Below are positions 1-7,129 of a DNA stretch of 14,572 bases, piece after piece. This DNA is from JAWWBG01 sp033721095. Its GTDB lineage: Bacteria > Actinomycetota > Nitriliruptoria > Nitriliruptorales > Nitriliruptoraceae. Under the pieces are notes generated by a model. That model made no database searches, had not been told where the DNA came from, and saw only the letters and a program-made list of their open reading frames with translations. The position numbers and the translations under genes were made by a program. The stretch lies in the NCBI GenBank assembly GCA_033721095.1, contig JAWWBG010000045.1:1-14572 (forward strand), written 5' to 3'. Position 1 is the stretch's first letter, and each line of letters opens with the position of its first letter.

Positions 1-1016
1 AGGAGACGATCTGGGGCCGCAAGGTCCGCATCGAGCCACTCGACACCGGCCTGACCCGCACCGGCAACTTCAACGCCTACACCAAGCTGTGCGACACCGC
101 CTTCATGGGCGTGGCGTCGATGTCGGCATTCGACGAGGGCATCCATGATCCCGTGACCGAGTGCGGCATCCCGGACCTGCGCACGACCTCCACGAACCCG
201 TCGATCATGCTGTTGCCCACCGTCTATTCGGCGCTCGCCATCCGACCCGACACCTTGCAGCTCACCAACTACCAGTACTGGAAGCGGCACTACCCGGACG
301 CCATCAAGAGCGCCGCCTTCGTCTTTGTCGACAACAACACGACCCGGGCGCAGACGCGGACCGAGGTCGAGGGCAGTTCACAGATCGGCTACGAATGGAC
401 CGCGTACGAACCCGTTGACCTGGCAGCCATCTCGTACAAGACCCAGATCCGCCGCATGAAGAACGCCGACCCGCCCGTTCGCTTCGTCGCGTTCCAGGGC
501 GCCTACCAACAGGCCGCCAAGCTGGCCCGAGAAATGTTGGAGGAAGCCTTCATCCCGGACGTGTTCGCGCTCCAGATGAACATCTATGACCCGCGGTTCC
601 TCGTCGAGGGCGGCCAGAACCTGGAGCAGTTCCTGGTCCACATCGCGCTGCTCTCACAGATGACCGAGGAGATCGAGGGCAGCCCGGAGCTGCAGACGTA
701 TCGTCGGTGGCTCAAGTTCATCGACCCGGAAGCTGAGCCCACCGGGCTGGGCAACTATGCATGGTCAGCGACCAAGCTCACCTACCAGCTGCTCAAGGAG
801 ATCGGCCCGAACCCGACGCGCGCCAAGATGATCGAGGCCATGGGTCAGGTCGAGGGCTGGTCCGCCGACGGGCTGCATCCGGCGCAGGCGATCGGATCGA
901 AGGACCGGGCGAACTGCGTGATCATGCTCGAGGTCCGGGACGCATCCTTCGTGCGGATCCACCCGGCCGAACCCAACACGTTTGACTGTTCCGGTCCGGT
1001 CGTGCGCATCGAGTGA
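1..1016 (+). CDS. ABC transporter substrate-binding protein, branched-chain amino-acid type (3' part)
   Basis: The frame is open from the first bases of the window to a TGA at 1014-1016, giving 337 visible residues; the start and signal peptide lie upstream. The fragment has the look of the second half of a type I periplasmic binding protein of the Leu/Ile/Val-binding (Peripla_BP_6) class. There is an AFVFVDNN strand after the hinge, a segment VRFVAFQG followed by a helix with QQAAKLAREM, and a C-terminal part with NYAWSATKLTYQLLKEIG, typical of the helix listing candidate ligands in this family. It would bind a small solute outside the membrane and pass it to an ABC permease. No permease or ATPase gene is visible, so partners would have to lie upstream. 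The ligand cannot be told from sequence. It ends 28 bp before the convergent protease gene. Confidence 0.8.
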   Translation, partial: ETIWGRKVRIEPLDTGLTRTGNFNAYTKLCDTAFMGVASMSAFDEGIHDPVTECGIPDLRTTSTNPSIMLLPTVYSALAIRPDTLQLTNYQYWKRHYPDAIKSAAFVFVDNNTTRAQTRTEVEGSSQIGYEWTAYEPVDLAAISYKTQIRRMKNADPPVRFVAFQGAYQQAAKLAREMLEEAFIPDVFALQMNIYDPRFLVEGGQNLEQFLVHIALLSQMTEEIEGSPELQTYRRWLKFIDPEAEPTGLGNYAWSATKLTYQLLKEIGPNPTRAKMIEAMGQVEGWSADGLHPAQAIGSKDRANCVIMLEVRDASFVRIHPAEPNTFDCSGPVVRIE

Positions 1017-1044
1017 CACTTCGAGGTCGGTGGGCGGCGTTCCG

Positions 1045-3546
1045 TCAGCTCGGCATGACCTTGAGGTTGCCGCCACCGAGTGTGGCACTCATCTCGTCGT
1101 GGTAGCCGGCCCCGTCGGTCACGACCAGGTGCCAGGTGTCGTTGCCCTTGCCGGGACTGCCGTTGTCGGTGACCTCCAGCGTGAAGGTGAAGCCCGACAC
1201 GCCGTTGACGCTCGCGGGGCCCTGGATCCAGGCCGAGTTGCCGTCGATCACCACGTACTGGATGCCATCCGAGCGGGTCCTGGTGCCGTCGTGGTCGGTC
1301 ACGACGAGCTCGCCCGATGCCGATGCGGCACCGGCGCGGTACTCGGCATGCATCCCAAAGTTGACCTTCGTCCCCGCGTTGTCGATCCAGCCGCCGCCAC
1401 TGACCTCGCCGGGCGTGTTGGTCGGGCCCGACGGGTCGGGCGGAAGATCCGGCACGCCGATCCACAGGATCTCGACGGACGCGCTGGCCCCGTCGACGGT
1501 CGCCGTCACGGTCTGGAGCCCGACGCCGCTCGCCGCTTCTGCGCGCGCCATGGCCCACCCGGTCGCGTGCGTGGTCGCCTCGCCGAACGGCAGGCTGCCC
1601 ACGCCGTCGGTCGACCACGTGACCGGAGCGGACGCGACCGGGTTGCCGTCGGCATCCACGGCCACGGCGGTCAGCTCGACCGACTGTCCCATCACCTGGA
1701 CGGGCGTGTCTGCCGACAACGTGAGGCTGGCGGCGGGCTCACGTGTCGTCACGGTGCCGTCGGGGTAGACGACCGACCACATCCCCGTCACGTCCTCGGG
1801 CGCATTGGCGATGGCACCACGGAACCGGGCCGTCCACGTCCCCGACACGGGCGCTGTCACCGTGACGCGCTCGTTGGCGATGTTGGTGCAGAACGAGGAG
1901 TACCCGTTGGGCTCGTTCTGGGGGGCGCACTGCAGGAACGTGGAGCGCACCAGCTGGCCGGACGGATTGCGCAGCTCGATGTCGAGGTCATTGGCGGCGA
2001 CCGTCCAGTCCATCATCACGTCCAGCGAGATCGCACCTGCCGCCACGGGAAGCGCAACGTCGAACGACCCGCCCGTGAACAGCGTCCCGGCCGGGACCGT
2101 GCCCGCGAAGGAGCCGGTCTGGTACGCGACGCCATCGTCCCAGGGACCGAGGTCCGTCCCGTCGGCCGCCGCCTGTGCGGCTGCCAGGGCGTTCACGTAC
2201 CCCGCACCCATCGTGTACGCCTGGTAGTTCGGGAGGCCGCCCGGTCCCCCGTTGCCGTCACGCACCGCCGTGCGCTGCAGGACATGGAGGACCTGCATCG
2301 GCGTGAGGTGGGTACCGCGGGCCTCGAAGGCCGCCTGTTGCATCAGCGCGACGACGCCCGCGACGTGCGGCGAAGCCATCGAGGTCCCCGAGTTGGTCGC
2401 GTAGAAGGGTTCGTCCTCGGGTGCGATGACGTTGGAGGAGCCGAGGTCACCGATGTCCCCGTAGAACCCCGTGGATGCGCGCGCCGAGTCGATCATGTAT
2501 CCCGGCGCCGTCACGTCCGGGCGCCACAGGTCGTCGCCGGGGATCCCACGCGACGAGAAGAAGGCGATGTGCCCGTCCTTGGTGCCGCCGGCGACGCCGA
2601 TCGCCTGGGGATGCACCGAGAACGCGTTGAGGGTGTCGGTCAGGGGGCCGTCGTTGCCGGCACCGAACGTCGTGACGATGCCCTCGGCAAACATGGCGTC
2701 AACCGCCCGGTTGACCGGGTGGCCCGGGTCGTACGGCGTGCCCTTGCCCGGACCCCAGGAGTTGTTGACGACCTTGATGTTGTAGGTCGCGTGGTGGTCG
2801 AGGATCCAGTCGAACGCGGCGAGGACGTTGACCGCCTCCACGGCCTCGCCCGTTGCCAGGCCGATCAGGTCTGCGCCGGGGGCGATGCCCCGGTACCTGT
2901 AGGGCTCGGACTGGCTGGCTGACCCGTTGCCGGCGGCGATCCCCGCCACGTGCGACCCGTGGCCCGACGACGTGTCGGTGTTGATCTGTCCCTCGATGTA
3001 GACCACGGGCTCGGCAACCGACTCGCGACCGAGGATCTTCACGTTCTGCACGGTCTTGACGGGCTCGCCGTTCGCGCAGAACACAGCCGCGGCACACAGG
3101 TCAGGGTGGGTGCCGTCGATGCCGGTGTCGACGATGGCCACGCCGATGCCCTCACCGTCCCAGCCGAGATCCCATGCCTGTGTCGCCGCGATCGTCGCCG
3201 CCGAGCCGGCCAGCGCGGGCTGGTAGGTCTCGTTGGGATGCACGCTCACGACGCCGGGCAGGTGACCGAGGATGCCCAGGTTGAGGGGATCGAGGACAAC
3301 CGCCGCCGTTGGCAGGTGCTGGAAGCCATGCACCTCGGCGGCGATGCCCGACAGCATCTCCAGCTCCTCGCTCGACGGCACGTCGTCGAACGAGACCAGC
3401 CACGTCTCCACGAGCGGAAGGGCTGTCGCCGGAGTCGGCACGACGGTGACGCTCGCGAGCAGGAGCGAAATCGCCACCAACGCAAGACGCAGGTGCACGG
3501 CAGGGCCGCGGCGTCGCGGCGTCAGGGTCGAGGCGTCCGAGCCCAT
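1045..3546 (-). CDS. Secreted subtilisin-like serine protease (S8) with C-terminal Ig-like and post-COAP-1-like domains
   Basis: This 833-residue secreted protease has a basic N-terminus and a hydrophobic stretch (about 15-42) with likely cleavage near TPATA. An inhibitor-I9-like propeptide (about 43-112) follows. The S8 domain (about 118-460) carries the full catalytic set: D140 in DTGIDGTHPDL, H196 in GHGSHVAG, N298 in GAGNDG (oxyanion hole) and S389 in GTSMASPHVAG. Residues about 475-600 resemble a proprotein-convertase P or pre-peptidase C-terminal beta domain, and about 604-694 an invasin-type Ig domain. The last 120 residues begin GGGWI and contain TDNGSPGKG and LGGGN, as in post-COAP-1 domains. 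I chose the ATG at 3546 because GAGGAG lies 5 nt upstream and the signal peptide follows; an in-frame ATG at 3639 lies deep inside the kinase gene. The start overlaps the end of the kinase gene by 25 bp. Its target is unknown. Confidence 0.9.
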   Translation of the reverse strand: MGSDASTLTPRRRGPAVHLRLALVAISLLLASVTVVPTPATALPLVETWLVSFDDVPSSEELEMLSGIAAEVHGFQHLPTAAVVLDPLNLGILGHLPGVVSVHPNETYQPALAGSAATIAATQAWDLGWDGEGIGVAIVDTGIDGTHPDLCAAAVFCANGEPVKTVQNVKILGRESVAEPVVYIEGQINTDTSSGHGSHVAGIAAGNGSASQSEPYRYRGIAPGADLIGLATGEAVEAVNVLAAFDWILDHHATYNIKVVNNSWGPGKGTPYDPGHPVNRAVDAMFAEGIVTTFGAGNDGPLTDTLNAFSVHPQAIGVAGGTKDGHIAFFSSRGIPGDDLWRPDVTAPGYMIDSARASTGFYGDIGDLGSSNVIAPEDEPFYATNSGTSMASPHVAGVVALMQQAAFEARGTHLTPMQVLHVLQRTAVRDGNGGPGGLPNYQAYTMGAGYVNALAAAQAAADGTDLGPWDDGVAYQTGSFAGTVPAGTLFTGGSFDVALPVAAGAISLDVMMDWTVAANDLDIELRNPSGQLVRSTFLQCAPQNEPNGYSSFCTNIANERVTVTAPVSGTWTARFRGAIANAPEDVTGMWSVVYPDGTVTTREPAASLTLSADTPVQVMGQSVELTAVAVDADGNPVASAPVTWSTDGVGSLPFGEATTHATGWAMARAEAASGVGLQTVTATVDGASASVEILWIGVPDLPPDPSGPTNTPGEVSGGGWIDNAGTKVNFGMHAEYRAGAASASGELVVTDHDGTRTRSDGIQYVVIDGNSAWIQGPASVNGVSGFTFTLEVTDNGSPGKGNDTWHLVVTDGAGYHDEMSATLGGGNLKVMPS

Positions 3547-4823
3547 CGTGGCTCCTCGGCAACGGGGAACAGGAGGTCGAAGCGCGTGCCGCCCGACTCG
3601 GGACAGTCGAGCTCGATGGCAACCCCCATCGCGTCGCACAGGCGCTTGACGACGTACAGGCCGATGCCGAGGCCCCCTGCGGTGCGACGGTTGACGTCCT
3701 CGGCCTGGAAGAAGAGGTCGAAGATGGCCTGCCGGTGCTGCTCGGGAATCCCCGGGCCATCGTCCTGGATCGTGACCCGCACACCGTCGTCGGCGGACGT
3801 CGCGGCCAGGTGGATCGGGGTTCCGGTCGGCGCGAACTTTTCGGCGTTGCCGATGATGTTGGACAACACCTGGTGCACGCGGTCCGGGTCGGCGGTCACA
3901 CGCGGCAGCGATTCCGCGAGATCGATCGCGAGGGGCGTCACCGAGCCCGCGTGTTCAGCGGCGACGTCCGCGATCACCTGTTCGAGCTCGACGGGCACCT
4001 GCTGGACGGACAGGAAGCCACGATCGAGGTCCGCGGCGAAGAGCAGGTCGTCGATCAGCCGCTGGAGGCGTCTTGCGGCACCGCCGGACCGGGCGGCGAA
4101 CTCGCGGACCTGATCGGGTTCCAGGGTCGCGGCGAACTCGACGAGCGTCGACGACAGGCCGAGCATGATCGTCAGGGGCGTGCGCAGCTCGTGCGAGACG
4201 ACGGCCATGAAGTCGCGCTTGAGCTGGTCGGCCTTCATCAGCTGTTCGGCGACGATCCGTTCCGCCTCGAACAGCCTGGCGTTCTGGACAGCCGAGGTGA
4301 TCGTGGGCGTGAAGGCCAGGACCAGCGCCCGCTCACGCGCACTGAAGTCGTCGACCCGGGTCGAGTCGACCTGCAGGACACCAATTGGCCTGCCGTTCAT
4401 GATGAGCGGGACCCCGAAGTACGAGCGGACGCCCCCGCTCACGCCGTGCTTGCGGGCATGCTCGGGAATGCGTTCGTCGACGAGGATGTCGGGGAGATAC
4501 TCGGCGGCACCGCTGGCTGCGATGGATCCGGAGATCCCGACGCCGACGGGGATCCGAACGGTTCGGGCCTCCTCGGACATCGGCGGGTCGGTCGCCGCTG
4601 CGACCAGGTGGCCGTCCTCGATCAACTGGATCGCACCGCCGTTGAAGGAGATCAGCCGACGCAGGGCCGCCAGCGACTTGTCCAGCACCTCCTGGAGGTC
4701 GAGGGTTCCGGAGATGCTGCTGGCCAGTTCGAGCAGGAGATGCCCTTCGGCCTCGGCATCGATCAGATGTCGATCGGCTGGGAGGCCCAGCATCTCCCTG
4801 TCGCCCGCATCCACGGCGTGCAT
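3522..4823 (-). CDS. GAF-domain sensor histidine kinase
   Basis: The protein has 433 residues. Residues about 27-185 form a GAF sensor domain (helix with SSISGTLDLQEVLDKSL, then GVPLIMNGRPIGVLQVD). A short coiled linker leads to the dimerisation domain with the phospho-acceptor H211 in SHELRTPL. The ATPase domain has an N-box with N326 in NIIGNAEKF, the G1 box DDGPGIP (354-360) and the G2 box GGLGIGLY (383-390). All are intact, so it should be an active kinase. It has no membrane segment and would be cytoplasmic, sensing a small ligand or redox state through GAF. No response regulator is encoded in the window. The ATG at 4823 is chosen because the domain begins shortly after it; the frame stays open upstream, so ATG 4940 or an internal GTG is possible, but codon use there is poorer. 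It overlaps the downstream protease start by 25 bp. Confidence 0.88.
   Translation of the reverse strand: MHAVDAGDREMLGLPADRHLIDAEAEGHLLLELASSISGTLDLQEVLDKSLAALRRLISFNGGAIQLIEDGHLVAAATDPPMSEEARTVRIPVGVGISGSIAASGAAEYLPDILVDERIPEHARKHGVSGGVRSYFGVPLIMNGRPIGVLQVDSTRVDDFSARERALVLAFTPTITSAVQNARLFEAERIVAEQLMKADQLKRDFMAVVSHELRTPLTIMLGLSSTLVEFAATLEPDQVREFAARSGGAARRLQRLIDDLLFAADLDRGFLSVQQVPVELEQVIADVAAEHAGSVTPLAIDLAESLPRVTADPDRVHQVLSNIIGNAEKFAPTGTPIHLAATSADDGVRVTIQDDGPGIPEQHRQAIFDLFFQAEDVNRRTAGGLGIGLYVVKRLCDAMGVAIELDCPESGGTRFDLLFPVAEEPRWARTPRP
3552..3557 (-). promoter_or_regulatory. Ribosome binding site of the S8 protease
   Basis: Read on the minus strand this is GAGGAG, followed by five bases and then ATG at 3546. 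It lies inside the last codons of the upstream kinase gene. It is the reason for choosing the shorter protease start over longer in-frame alternatives. Confidence 0.7.
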
Positions 4824-4877
4824 GAACTTCCGTCCGGCCCGACTCCGCGACGCCACGCAGCCCAACTCGACCGACAC

Positions 4878-4890
4878 GTGGTGCCACCAC
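4878..4890. promoter_or_regulatory. 13-bp perfect dyad upstream of the kinase, possible operator
   Basis: GTGGTG-C-CACCAC is a perfect palindrome with 6-bp arms around one central base. A CACGTG hexamer overlaps its left edge (4875-4880). It lies in the 137-bp gap between the EBP-like gene and the kinase, about 55 bp upstream of the chosen kinase ATG. The position suits a regulator site, but in GC-rich DNA a single dyad of this size may be chance, and it would be coding if the kinase starts further upstream. Confidence 0.2.
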
Positions 4891-4960
4891 AGCGGAGGGT
4901 GCGCATTCCGGGCGACGCAGACAAGACCCGATGGAGCCATTCGCAGCGGCCCCGAAGTGA

Positions 4961-5722
4961 CTAGTCCCCGGTGATCGGACCGGCACGTGCAGCCATCATC
5001 GACATCCGGTCGAGGAGCTGTCGTCGCCCCCACCACAGGACGAGCCAGGGCATCGTGACCCACGGGGCGTTGGCGAGTCCGAACTTGATCCACGTGTCGA
5101 CGAGGCTGGTCGTGTCCACGTTGGGCAGGCCGGCGAGGATCTCGGTGAGGTAGTACCACGACGCCGAGTACAGGTGCACGACGGCCGTCGCCATGAACAG
5201 CAGGATCGCGGTCCTGTCCGTGCCGCGCGACCGCACCCAGCGCACGAGCCCGGTCACGCCAACCAGCCCGTTGCAGACCGACAGGATCTCGACGGCCACC
5301 AGTTCGGTGGGCGCCAGCAGGTAGCGAGCGTCGCCTCCGTCGATGTACGCCCACCAGATGTAGGCCCAGGGCTGGTCGGCGGCGTCGGCAATCCGTTCGT
5401 GCAACAGGAGCCAGCCCAGCTCCCAGCTCAGGTGCGTGACACAGGAGACGACGAGAAAGACCAGGACGGCCGACTGGACACGTCGCAGCGGGCTCCAGGA
5501 TCGCAGTGCCGGCAAGGGCCAGAACGGGACGGTGAAGGTCGCGAACAGGCCGAGGCTGTACACCCACGCGATCCCGTCGGCGACGGTGTCGCGGTCGGCG
5601 TCGAGCCCGAACACGAGCCAGGTCCCGATGGGGAACGCGAGGATGACCGGCGCCAGCGTGAGTGCCCGGGTCATGTTCAGCGCGCGCGGCGCGACATCAC
5701 CAGCCGACCCCCGGAGGCTCAC
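4961..5722 (-). CDS. EBP/EXPERA-family membrane protein, sterol delta8-delta7 isomerase-like
   Basis: This 253-residue integral membrane protein has several hydrophobic segments (about 21-40, 50-70, 85-107, 138-162, 171-193 and 210-231). It matches the emopamil-binding-protein family in order and spacing. HLSWE has H97 and E101 (human EBP IHLVIE). GGDARY at 129-134 matches GDSRY. E145 and S148 in VEILSVC match METITAC. HLYSASWYYLTE matches the YGDVLYFLTE segment. N218 and W221 in NAPW match NALW. In human EBP the matching His, Glu, Glu, Thr, Asn and Trp are the catalytic or ligand-binding set. EBP moves a ring double bond in sterol synthesis; related EXPERA proteins (TMEM97, TM6SF2) have other roles, so the substrate here is unknown. 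The GTG start at 5722 overlaps the upstream stop as GTGA, preceded by GAGGTGGGG, so translation is coupled to the reductase gene. Family assignment rests on remembered human sequence. Confidence 0.72.
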   Translation of the reverse strand: MSLRGSAGDVAPRALNMTRALTLAPVILAFPIGTWLVFGLDADRDTVADGIAWVYSLGLFATFTVPFWPLPALRSWSPLRRVQSAVLVFLVVSCVTHLSWELGWLLLHERIADAADQPWAYIWWAYIDGGDARYLLAPTELVAVEILSVCNGLVGVTGLVRWVRSRGTDRTAILLFMATAVVHLYSASWYYLTEILAGLPNVDTTSLVDTWIKFGLANAPWVTMPWLVLWWGRRQLLDRMSMMAARAGPITGD

Positions 5723-6093
5723 TCCCCCACCTCGTCCATCACGAGGAACTCGCGAATGCGCAGCACCGCTGCGGGCATCTTCGCCTCACCCGCCAGCAAT
5801 GCCTTCGCCTCGACACGATCGACCACGCGCGGGCTGGTGAGCTGCACGGTGCGCCCGTCCACGGACAACGTGGCGGCGCCGGCGGAGAGGATGTTCCGGC
5901 ACCAGTCCGACTCGATGCCGTACACGGGAACGAACAGCCAGCCGGCGGCAGTGGGATGCGCATCGAGCGGGGTTCGGTGCACGGCCCCGCTGACGCGTCC
6001 GACGTGGGTGAGGACCGGCCGCCTGCCAGCCCGGAGCTCACGCGGGTTGAGGACGTGCTTGGTCAGGCTCGTGAACCAGCGCGGCATGGGCAC
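5719..6093 (-). CDS. Nitroreductase/quinone-reductase family deazaflavin (F420)-dependent protein
   Basis: This 124-residue protein has the small split-beta-barrel pattern of the Ddn/F420H2-dependent reductase family (PF04075). LTHVGRVSGAVHRTPL (28-43) is the cofactor-phosphate loop. GWLFVPVYG is followed by ESDWCRNILSAG (61-72) and VDGRTVQL, the usual order in this family. Members use reduced F420 to reduce quinones, nitro compounds, unsaturated lipids or other enones; flavin use is possible in some branches. The GTG start at 6093 has GAGGT eight bases upstream; an ATG two codons later is less well placed. The gene lies 48 bp after the MBL gene and its TGA overlaps the GTG of the EBP-like gene by 4 bp, so the reductase and the EBP-like protein are probably made together. 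No F420 biosynthesis gene is in view. Confidence 0.82.
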   Translation of the reverse strand: MPMPRWFTSLTKHVLNPRELRAGRRPVLTHVGRVSGAVHRTPLDAHPTAAGWLFVPVYGIESDWCRNILSAGAATLSVDGRTVQLTSPRVVDRVEAKALLAGEAKMPAAVLRIREFLVMDEVGE

Positions 6094-6141
6094 GGCGACG
6101 GACCTCGTGAGGTTGGAGCGAACGGTAGGAGAACGCCCCCC

Positions 6142-7062
6142 TCAGCCGTTCCTCATGGCGTCGACCATCGCCAGGACGCGGGTGGGCATGTCCTCCGCGC
6201 TGGTGCGATGTCGCTGCCCGTGGCCGGGCAGCAGCCACGCGAATCGGTGCCGGCGCGCGAGGTGCTCGAGCGAGTCCAGCTGGGCCTCCAGCGAGTACCA
6301 GGTGGCGCCGGTGAAGACGCCGACGTCCCGGCGGCGCCGCGACCAGTACAGCGAATCGCCGGTGAACAGCGCATCGTCATCGAGGAGGAACACGACGCTG
6401 CCCTTCGTGTGGCCGGGCACGGGAACCGTGACGAGTCCCTCCTCGATGGTTGCCTCGTCCTCGATGATGTTGGTGGCGCCCGGCGCCGCGGACCGATCGT
6501 CGGCATGGATCCAGACGCGCGCGCCGAAGTGCTCGGCGTAGCGCTCACCGTCGGCGACGTCGTCGCGATGGGTGAACAGGACGTGGTCGAGGCCCCCTCG
6601 AGCCTCCAACCAGCTGACGATGTCGGGGTGCCACCTGGGCGCGTCGATCATCGCCCGCCCCCACCGACGCTCGACCAGGTAGGCGTTGGCGCCGAACGAG
6701 GATCGGGCGTTGTGTCCGCAGTACCAGACGTCGTCCCCGAGCTCGAGCGGATACAGGCCCCGGGGCCGCGGGCGTGGCGGGTCCGTGCGCAGGGAGTTGG
6801 TCGGGCAGGCCAGGGCGGCCAACCACATCGCGCGCTCGTCGTCGTCGTTGGCTGGCTGGCGAACCACGACCGATTTGCCGTCAACGCGGCTGATCAGGCT
6901 CGGCGCGAGCTGGCGCACGGCATCGCAGTCGATGCACGCGTCGTCGACGAACCACGGACCCTCGACATTGTCCGGGTTGCGCTGGCGCTTCGGGGCGGAC
7001 AGCACGACTCCTCGGTCGCCGGCGAACCTACTGCCTGGGTGGCGAGCGGCTGGGTTCAGCAT
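6142..7062 (-). CDS. MBL-fold metallo-hydrolase with N-terminal ferredoxin-like segment
   Basis: The protein has 306 residues. Residues about 30-92 form a ferredoxin-like unit (GPWFVDDACIDCD, then ALACPT), and about 105-303 a metallo-beta-lactamase fold. The fold has THRDDVAD (164-171) in place of the classic HxHxDH, then H218 in PGHTKGS, D236 in FTGDS and H281 in LPGHG. This architecture and the THxDDVAD motif are shared with a family also present in plants and cyanobacteria, whose reaction I cannot name. Relatives normally have CIDCxxC; here the third cysteine is V49, leaving C43, C46 and C86. A normal [4Fe-4S] cluster is therefore doubtful. The ATG at 7062 has no strong ribosome site and the conserved part begins near residue 30, so a later start is possible. 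It lies 67 bp after the molybdoenzyme and 48 bp before the reductase. Confidence 0.85.
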   Translation of the reverse strand: MLNPAARHPGSRFAGDRGVVLSAPKRQRNPDNVEGPWFVDDACIDCDAVRQLAPSLISRVDGKSVVVRQPANDDDERAMWLAALACPTNSLRTDPPRPRPRGLYPLELGDDVWYCGHNARSSFGANAYLVERRWGRAMIDAPRWHPDIVSWLEARGGLDHVLFTHRDDVADGERYAEHFGARVWIHADDRSAAPGATNIIEDEATIEEGLVTVPVPGHTKGSVVFLLDDDALFTGDSLYWSRRRRDVGVFTGATWYSLEAQLDSLEHLARRHRFAWLLPGHGQRHRTSAEDMPTRVLAMVDAMRNG

Positions 7063-7129
7063 TGAGCTCGAAGAAGCGGCCGATCATGAAGTCCTGCGCT
7101 TCCCGGCGGAGCGCTGACGTCACGGCGAC

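Noticed and set aside
982..2922. Long plus-strand open frame opposite the protease gene (646 codons)
   Set aside because: Its translation is rich in Arg, Gly, His and Val with no domain pattern, and it lies antisense to a well-supported S8 protease. Long antisense frames are expected in GC-rich genes.
4824..5567. N-terminal extension of the histidine kinase up to 5567
   Set aside because: The extension overlaps the EBP-like gene in another frame and translates to Arg/Pro-rich sequence without family features; the kinase domains start just after residue 20 of the shorter form.
7096..7122. 5-bp hairpin GCGCT/AGCGC (7096-7114) and TGACGTCA palindrome (7115-7122) between the molybdoenzyme and MBL genes
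   Set aside because: The stem is too short, no U-run follows, and 8-bp palindromes are common; not called as terminator or operator.
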